DNA from: Thermodesulfovibrionia bacterium | GTDB lineage: Bacteria > Nitrospirota > Thermodesulfovibrionia > UBA6902 > BMS3Bbin08 | Length of the DNA: 64,000 nucleotides | NCBI GenBank assembly: GCA_030694425.1 | Contig: JAUXYI010000017.1 | Location: 1-64,000, forward strand | Reading direction: 5' to 3' | Part shown: positions 58,285-64,000 of the stretch, piece after piece | Position numbering within the stretch: position 1 is the first letter of the stretch | Layout of the letters: each line of letters starts with the position of its first letter | Translations under genes and position numbers: made by a program | The notes under the pieces: generated by a model | Database searches by the model: none | Told to the model about the DNA's origin: nothing | Seen by the model: the letters and a program-made list of their open reading frames with translations, nothing else

Positions 58285-58387
58285 CAACTCAAAATGTAAA
58301 AAGCAAAATGTAAAATTAAGGAATTTTTATTTATTTAAATTTGATTTCCTTCTCCACAATTTTTATTTTTAATTTTTAATTTTTGCA
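58285..58387. repeat. A/T heptad hairpin
   Basis: aaatgta-aaaagca-aaatgta-aaattaa ... acaattt-ttatttt-taatttt-taatttt-tgcatta. Confidence 0.7.
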
Positions 58388-59602
58388 TTAACGTTTCAGT
58401 ATCTCCGGTTTTTTCCATAAGAGCAGGATTGTGCCAAGCAGGCAGAATTTTGCGCTGATTCCCAATGCCATTGGAGTTTCGACATAGGCAGCTAAACTGC
58501 CGACTGCAAAATTCCCTATGGTTGCCATGCCTAAAAACACCAGAGTAAAGGAACTCATCACCCTTCCCCTTAATTCATGAGGGACAGTAAGCTGAAGAAG
58601 GCTGTTGGCAAGTGCCACCTGGCTTATAGCGCCCCATCCAATAAGAAAAAGCATTGCGTAGGAAAGATAGGCATTAGTTGAAAGAGAAAATATAAGAAGC
58701 GCTAACGAAAAAATTATCCCGGATGCTGCAAGGAAAATGCCTTTTTTTGCAAAATCCCCTCTGATTGCAATGCTTATTGCTCCGGTAAATGCTCCTGCCC
58801 CTGCAAAACTCATCAATATTCCAAGTCCTGCAGCTCCTGTTTTCAGGATATCTCTTGCATAAACAGGCAAAAAAGTAATATAGGGAAATCCGAAGAAACT
58901 TATTATCCCCACCAGTATGATAAGAGTATATATTTTAGGCTCGCTAAAAATATATTTAAGCCCCTCTTTAAACTCTTCTTTAACGCTTACCTCTGAAGAT
59001 TTGCCCACATCGCTACCATTAAATTTCATTCTTACAAGAGCAATAATTGCAGCGAGAAAACTCAGTGAATTAATGTAAAAGCAAACAGCCACCCCAAAAT
59101 AACCTATGAGTATTCCTGCAATGGCTGGACCTATAATCCTTGCTCCGTTAAAAGCTGCTGAGTTAAGCGCAATAGCGTTCAGCAGATTCTCCTTTCCAAC
59201 CATTTCTATAAAAAAGGATTGTCTTGCCGGAATATCAAAGGCATTAACCGTACCTATAAGAAAGCCTATAACCAGCACATACCAGACAGTGACAATCTCC
59301 GTTGATACCAGGACTGCTAATATGAATGCAAATATCATTAGCATCATCTGGGTTGTTAGCAAGATTTTCCTCTTGGATAATCTGTCAGCAGCAACTCCTC
59401 CTGCTAACGTAAAAAGAAGTATCGGCATTGAAGATACTGAACCCACAAGCCCCAGATAAAACGGAGAATCGGTAAGTTTTAATACAAGCCATCCCTGCCC
59501 TGCAGAGTGCATCCAGGTGCCTGTAAGCGATATTATCTGGCCAAACCAGAAGAGTCTGAAATTTCTGTATGTTAGTGCTGAAAAAGGACGAAAAGATTTC
59601 AT
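58388..59602 (-). CDS. MFS transporter (MFS_3 / EntS-like)
   Basis: FRPFSALTYRNFRLFWFGQIISLTGTWMHSAGQGWLVLKLT. Confidence 0.93.
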   Translation of the reverse strand: MKSFRPFSALTYRNFRLFWFGQIISLTGTWMHSAGQGWLVLKLTDSPFYLGLVGSVSSMPILLFTLAGGVAADRLSKRKILLTTQMMLMIFAFILAVLVSTEIVTVWYVLVIGFLIGTVNAFDIPARQSFFIEMVGKENLLNAIALNSAAFNGARIIGPAIAGILIGYFGVAVCFYINSLSFLAAIIALVRMKFNGSDVGKSSEVSVKEEFKEGLKYIFSEPKIYTLIILVGIISFFGFPYITFLPVYARDILKTGAAGLGILMSFAGAGAFTGAISIAIRGDFAKKGIFLAASGIIFSLALLIFSLSTNAYLSYAMLFLIGWGAISQVALANSLLQLTVPHELRGRVMSSFTLVFLGMATIGNFAVGSLAAYVETPMALGISAKFCLLGTILLLWKKPEILKR

Positions 59603-59681
59603 TGTAGTAATGATAACATATGCTTAAAACAGATAATCTCTAAATTGATTTAAAAACTGGCAGGATAAGGAGTTTTTGAAA

Positions 59682-60080
59682 CTATAATTTTTTAAGTTTT
59701 AATCCTTTAAGAATATCCATCTCAGGGTCTTTATGAACAAGCGTAGTTCCTGTTTTTTGGGCTGTAGCTGCAACCCATGCATCTGCTACAGAAAGAGAAT
59801 TTGTTGCCTTTATGGCAGCGGCTCTTAAAAGTAAGTCTTCATCATGAGTAACTTCTTTAACCGGCAGATTTCTTAGCATTATATAAGCTTTTTTCCCTGT
59901 TTCTTCATCGGAAAGTTTCCATGTTCTGTAAAGGATTTCCATATAACTCATAAAAGAGACGTAAACTGTTATCTCTTGCTTTTTAGCCTTAGAAAGAATA
60001 AGTGATATCTCGTCTTTACCTTTTTCTCCTAAAAAATAAGCCATAATTGCTGAGGTGTCCAAGGTGTATGATTCTTTCAT
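59682..60080 (-). CDS. VapC PIN-domain toxin
   Basis: YTLDTSAIMAYFLGEKGKDEI...LSVADAWVAATA. Confidence 0.92.
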   Translation of the reverse strand: MKESYTLDTSAIMAYFLGEKGKDEISLILSKAKKQEITVYVSFMSYMEILYRTWKLSDEETGKKAYIMLRNLPVKEVTHDEDLLLRAAAIKATNSLSVADAWVAATAQKTGTTLVHKDPEMDILKGLKLKKL

Positions 60081-60082
60081 AT

Positions 60083-60322
60083 TTATCCCTTCTTAGACTC
60101 TTCTTTCCTTTCTTGTCGTCTGTCCTCAATAAATTTTTTGAAGTCAAGGCTTCCCTTCAAAGCCCCTTCAAATGCCTTAACAGTATCTTTTGGTATAGGA
60201 ATTACTTTAATTACATTACCCTCCACTACCCATTCGATTTTAGAGTCGGCACTTAGATGAAATTTTTTTCTTATTTTAGCCGGGATTACCGTCTGTCCTC
60301 TTTCTGTTAAAGTGGTTCGCAT
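60083..60322 (-). CDS. AbrB/MazE-type antitoxin
   Basis: TTLTERGQTVIPAKIRKKFHLSADSKIEWVVEGNVIKVIPI. Confidence 0.92.
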   Translation of the reverse strand: MRTTLTERGQTVIPAKIRKKFHLSADSKIEWVVEGNVIKVIPIPKDTVKAFEGALKGSLDFKKFIEDRRQERKEESKKG

Positions 60323-60395
60323 ATTTTACCCTCCATATAAATTTGCTTTTTATTAATTTTACAATACACTTAGTCATTTAGCAAGTTTTTTAAAA

Positions 60396-60503
60396 TTTTA
60401 CAAGATAAAAATAATTTTGACTTGTTTTTTAGTGGGATACAACAAAAAGGGCGTTAAGAAATTCCCTGATGCCTGTGGGTTGTAAGGATTCAAAACGGGT
60501 TTG
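60396..60503. repeat. Dispersed ~108-bp repeat, copy 1
   Basis: ttttacaagataaaaataattttgacttgttttttagtgggatac...ggattcaaaacgggtttgg; copy 2 at 61909. Confidence 0.88.
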
Positions 60504-60691
60504 GTAATCTTTGTATCACTCGTTTTGTAAATTCTTTTAATCAAGACTGGGACTCTGTTTGGGGAGGTTAATAGAAGAGGGAAAACAATTGAAGGGGGCG
60601 ACTGATATTTCAAAAGCCTGTTATAACATGCCCCCTTTCCCCTAACTAAACCAACGTCTGCAAGAAGAAGTGAAAAAAGGTATAATTAACT

Positions 60692-60838
60692 ATGCGAATT
60701 TATTGTGATATGAATATATACAACAGGTGTTTTGATGATCAAGGTCAGTTGCGGATAAGAGAAATCGGTTTAAAAATAAAGCCAATTAATCCTATAGATT
60801 TAATCAGGAAGGAGGTAATAAAAGATGCAGAAAGTTAA
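60692..60838 (+). pseudogene. Internally deleted PIN-domain toxin
   Basis: MRIYCDMNIYNRCFDDQGQLRIREIGLKIKPINPIDLIRKEVIKDAES*: PIN N-terminus joined to a PIN C-terminus, 48 aa. Confidence 0.7.
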
Positions 60839-61043
60839 AAATGATTTGGAGATAAGGAATCTAGGCATGAAGAGTCTTATAGATACATTGGGCTACGCAG
60901 GTATGGTGAGATTTTTGAGACAGTTTACAAAAGGTGGCAGCGACTACCTTGAGCTTCAGGAAAAGATATTTAAAGGAATGAGTGTTGATGAAATATTTGA
61001 AAAAGCGAAAAAGCATCATGAAGGAAAACAGAGAAAAAGATAA
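60825..61043 (+). CDS. Putative antitoxin / small helical partner
   Basis: MQKVKNDLEIRNLGMKSLIDTLGYAGMVRFLRQFTKGGSDYLELQEKIFKGMSVDEIFEKAKKH; overlaps the toxin remnant. Confidence 0.65.
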   Translation: MQKVKNDLEIRNLGMKSLIDTLGYAGMVRFLRQFTKGGSDYLELQEKIFKGMSVDEIFEKAKKHHEGKQRKR

Positions 61044-61180
61044 CGCCGAACCAGAGACTCTGTTTGGGGAGATTAAGAGGATGAGGGAAGGTGGTTTATG
61101 GTGCTTGGGAAGAAATAATATGGGATGTGTCCCTTTTAAGACACCTTTTAAGACATTTAAGCAGATTACTTCAACCTGCG

Positions 61181-61570
61181 CTATCTTTCATAGCTGTATA
61201 TCATAAGGTCTTCTGCTGGAAAGTGTTTTTCATTGTTTGTTACGAGTATGAGATGTTTTTTTATAGCAGTAGCAGCAATAAGTACATCAGGGGCACTTAA
61301 GGTAATACCTTTTTTTGAATATTTCCTCTTTAGTTCACCTGCAAGGTTTGCAATCTCTCTATCAATCTCATAGCATTCAAGGCTATTCAGGAATTCATCA
61401 GTTGCTGTCTTTTCCTTATCCTTCATCCCTGCATACACTTCCACTATGTTTATAGGGCAGCAGCATAACAGCCCGCCCTCATTGCAAAATTCTTCTAATA
61501 GTTCTGGAACACTACTTTTATCTCTGAGATAATCAATAATTGCAGTGGTATCAAGAAGATAATCAGGCAA
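61181..61570 (-). CDS. VapC PIN-domain toxin
   Basis: YLLDTTAIIDYLRDK...NIVEVYAGMKDKE...LSAPDVLIAATAI. Confidence 0.92.
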   Translation of the reverse strand: MPDYLLDTTAIIDYLRDKSSVPELLEEFCNEGGLLCCCPINIVEVYAGMKDKEKTATDEFLNSLECYEIDREIANLAGELKRKYSKKGITLSAPDVLIAATAIKKHLILVTNNEKHFPAEDLMIYSYER

Positions 61571-61835
61571 GTTTTTTCCTCAGCATTTTTTCGTCTTCAT
61601 CTCTTAATTTTCTGACCCACTTATAAGTGCCTTCCTTGCCTGTCAGCTCAGGATGGTCAGCATCCTTCCATGTTCCTTTGAATTTTTGAATTATAGAAAG
61701 CTGTTTTACTCTCTTTAATTCTTTTTTTGCAGCGCCGGCTATGAAACTGCTCCTCTTTTTTTTACCGATAAGCCTGTCTATCTCTTTTACTATATCTTCT
61801 TCAATGATTACATGCGCTCTTGCTTTAGTACCCAT
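61563..61835 (-). CDS. Ribbon-helix-helix-like antitoxin
   Basis: TKARAHVIIEEDIVKEIDRLIGKKKRSSFIAGAAKKELKRV; overlaps the toxin. Confidence 0.85.
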   Translation of the reverse strand: MGTKARAHVIIEEDIVKEIDRLIGKKKRSSFIAGAAKKELKRVKQLSIIQKFKGTWKDADHPELTGKEGTYKWVRKLRDEDEKMLRKKLA

Positions 61836-61908
61836 ATTTAATCTCCTTGTTAATTACAAAGTCACACTATAAGTTAACTAAATTTTAGTTATTTGTCAAT
61901 TTTTACTG

Positions 61909-62016
61909 TTTTACAAGATAAAAATAATTTTGACTTGTTTTTTATGTGGATAAGACAAAAAGGGGGTTAAGAAATCCTCTGATGTCTGTGGTTTGTGAGG
62001 ATTCAAAACGGGCTTA
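61909..62016. repeat. Dispersed ~108-bp repeat, copy 2
   Basis: ttttacaagataaaaataattttgacttgttttttatgtggataag...ggattcaaaacgggcttag. Confidence 0.88.
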
Positions 62017-62041
62017 GATTTATCCTTCTTTATAGCATACA

Positions 62042-62257
62042 CTACAGAATTTTCAACCTTCTTCTCCTGTCCCCTACAGGGATAAAATTGTTTTTTTCTT
62101 CTTCTTTCATTTTCTTTAATCCAAGATCTATGAGGATTTCCCTTTCCTCTTTATCCCTTTTAATCCTCTTCCTATATTTTCCAAAACCAAGCCTGTCTTT
62201 TAAGACAAGAAAATCTACCGGAGACATATCTTTATATTTTTTCGTTCTTAATTTCAT
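62042..62257 (-). CDS. Small basic protein overlapping the NTase-like gene
   Basis: 71-aa ORF, 4-nt overlap with 62254-62820. Confidence 0.5.
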   Translation of the reverse strand: MKLRTKKYKDMSPVDFLVLKDRLGFGKYRKRIKRDKEEREILIDLGLKKMKEEEKNNFIPVGDRRRRLKIL

Positions 62258-62820
62258 TGCTCAGCCTTTCTTTTTAATTCTAAAAGCTCTGATAGAATAT
62301 TATTTTCAGTGATTACAGCTTTTTTTTCCAGATAGAGCCAGTCTATTTCCCCTGTATATCTCCTTATAAGCAATTCTGCCATCTCGCAGTCTATTTCTGA
62401 TTTCCAGTATTTACATGCATTCAGGCGGTCTATTATCAGATCTTCTATCCCGATAATCTTGCATTGAAGGTCTTCTGCAAGCTCAACAATCTCAACAGGA
62501 GAATCTTCTCCAATTAGTACCGATGATGGAACCTCTATAGCCATTTTCAACCCCTCATTAACCCAGTACCTCCCCTGTTTTTTAAATCCTATACCTTTTA
62601 AAACAGCATCTAACGCTTCTCTGTCAGCATAAGCCAAATCTATATCTGCTGTGAAATAAACTTCTCTTGAGTAGTAGGATAAGGCACAGCCACCTATAAC
62701 TATGGGGACATTTTTACCCTTCTGCTCAAGTAGATTAGTTATCAACGCAACCATTAGAAGCTGCCTCTTTAAAGGAGATTCCATCTGCCTTATTTTCTCA
62801 AGTATTTCATTGGTATTCAT
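62254..62820 (-). CDS. Nucleotidyltransferase-like protein (DUF6036/AbiEii-like)
   Basis: VIGGCALSYYSREVYFTADIDLAYADREALDAVLKGIGF...IEDLIIDRLNACKYW. Confidence 0.75.
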   Translation of the reverse strand: MNTNEILEKIRQMESPLKRQLLMVALITNLLEQKGKNVPIVIGGCALSYYSREVYFTADIDLAYADREALDAVLKGIGFKKQGRYWVNEGLKMAIEVPSSVLIGEDSPVEIVELAEDLQCKIIGIEDLIIDRLNACKYWKSEIDCEMAELLIRRYTGEIDWLYLEKKAVITENNILSELLELKRKAEQ

Positions 62821-63042
62821 AACTTAAATAATAACAACTCTTTAATGTTACTACAAGAGGAAATAGATGAAGACTTGGTTCTTTATTTACTTTTATGAAG
62901 ATTTAAAGAAAGAAGAATTAGGAATAACTGCTTCTAACTGCAAATATCATTTTTTAAATAATTACCATACATTGTTAGGTAATATCAAAATAAACGATTC
63001 TTTTAATCTTTTTATGCTCATTCTATATGGTATAATTTTATC

Positions 63043-63964
63043 CGTGAAAATAATCAGGGGTTTTATCTTTTTTAACATTCTACTCTTAATTGTCAGTCTT
63101 TCTTCCTGCCAGCAATCCCCCCCTCAGCACGACAATAAAAATAATCCCCCCATCCCTCCTTTACTAAAGGGGGGTTCAGGGGAAAGAAAACTTAAAGTCC
63201 TCACAACAATTGCGCCGCTTTACAGCTTTACCAAGAATATTACAGGAGACCTTGCAGATATTGATAATCTCCTGCCTTCAGGCGTTGGTCCGCATGAATA
63301 TTCTTTCAGTCCTCTGGATGTAAAAAAAATTACAGGGGCAGATGTTCTTATAAAAAATGGCGTTAATCTTGAAAGCTGGATGGATAAATTAATAGCATCT
63401 GCTGGCAAGGAAAAGCTAATTATAGTGGACACAAGTTCAGGCGTAAAGATTATGAATAATGACCCTCATATATGGCTTTCTCCAAAAAATGCTATTATTC
63501 AGGTGGAAAATATTACAAATGCACTGGTAAAAACAGACCCCGGGCACAGTGAGGCGTATAAAAACAATGCGGAAAACTATATTCAGCAGCTTAAGACACT
63601 TGATAAAGAGATACAGGAAGAGGTCAATAAATTGAAGCAAAAAGAATTTGTTGCTTTTCACTCTGCATTTTTGTATTTTGCAAAGGATTACGGACTTAAA
63701 CAGGCAGCCGTGATTCAGGAGTATCCTGAAAAAGAGCCGTCTCCGAAACATATTGCATCTGTTATAGATACAATAAGAGCTGCTGGCATCAAGGCTATTT
63801 TTTCAGAGCCGCAAATTTCCCCTAAGATAGTGGAAGCAATTGCAAAGGATTTAAACCTGCGGGTTTACAGCCTTGACACTCTGGAAACCGGAGCGCCCTA
63901 TCCTGAATGGTATGAAGATAAAATAAGGGCGAACCTTGAAGTATTTAAAAAGGCATTAAATTGA
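63043..63964 (+). CDS. ZnuA-type metal ABC transporter substrate-binding lipoprotein; GTG start proposed
   Basis: VKIIRGFIFFNILLLIVSLSSCQQ lipobox; KVLTTIAPLYSFTKNITGD...GPHEYSFSPLD...DPHIWLSPKNA...FHSAFLYFAKDYGL. Confidence 0.9.
63140..63182. repeat. CCCTCCTTTACTAAAGGGGGG palindromic repeat translated inside the znuA-like gene
   Basis: aatccccccatccctcctttactaaaggggggttcagggg, translated NNPPIPPLLKGGSGE. Confidence 0.88.
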
Positions 63965-64000
63965 TTTCACAGATAAAAAAATCGGAGTAATCATATATAA

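Noticed and set aside
62867-63042. N-terminal 59 codons of the 365-aa znuA-like ORF (MKTWFFIYFYEDLKKEELGITASNCK...)
   Set aside because: A signal peptide/lipobox begins at the GTG at 63043, and a TATAAT-like sequence lies just upstream; the upstream part is probably not translated as part of ZnuA.

Overview
AT-rich bacterial chromosomal window. Gene content and order suggest a Nitrospirota- or Deltaproteobacteria-like lineage, but this is inference only. The backbone is housekeeping: a complete minus-strand dcw cluster (mraZ-rsmH-ftsL-ftsI-murE-murF-mraY-murD-ftsW-murG-murC-murB-ddl-ftsQ-ftsA-ftsZ, about 38.5 to 19.5 kb), proS, scpA, ald, xerC/D, rsmA, miaA, pgpA, thpR-recA-pilT-recX, alaS and a ZnuA-type lipoprotein. 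Accessory content: a Type IIG/L-like restriction-modification protein beside a C-terminal scar of a second copy; many toxin-antitoxin loci (intact and decayed); a papain-like protease with a predicted beta-barrel; and a PD-(D/E)XK-like nuclease gene in what looks like an integron-type cassette. The most unusual signal is the repeat landscape. Many spacers hold imperfect hairpins or inverted-repeat elements. A distinct class is built from degenerate 7-nt tandem units, often with complementary heptads in both arms. Each locus has its own heptad, and several loci lie in frame inside ddl, murC, murD and murE or supply C-terminal codons. Other palindromic repeats are translated inside a beta-barrel gene, alaS, a znuA-like gene and the miaA N-terminus. 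No rRNA, tRNA or CRISPR was recognised. All calls are by eye from sequence; no searches were run.
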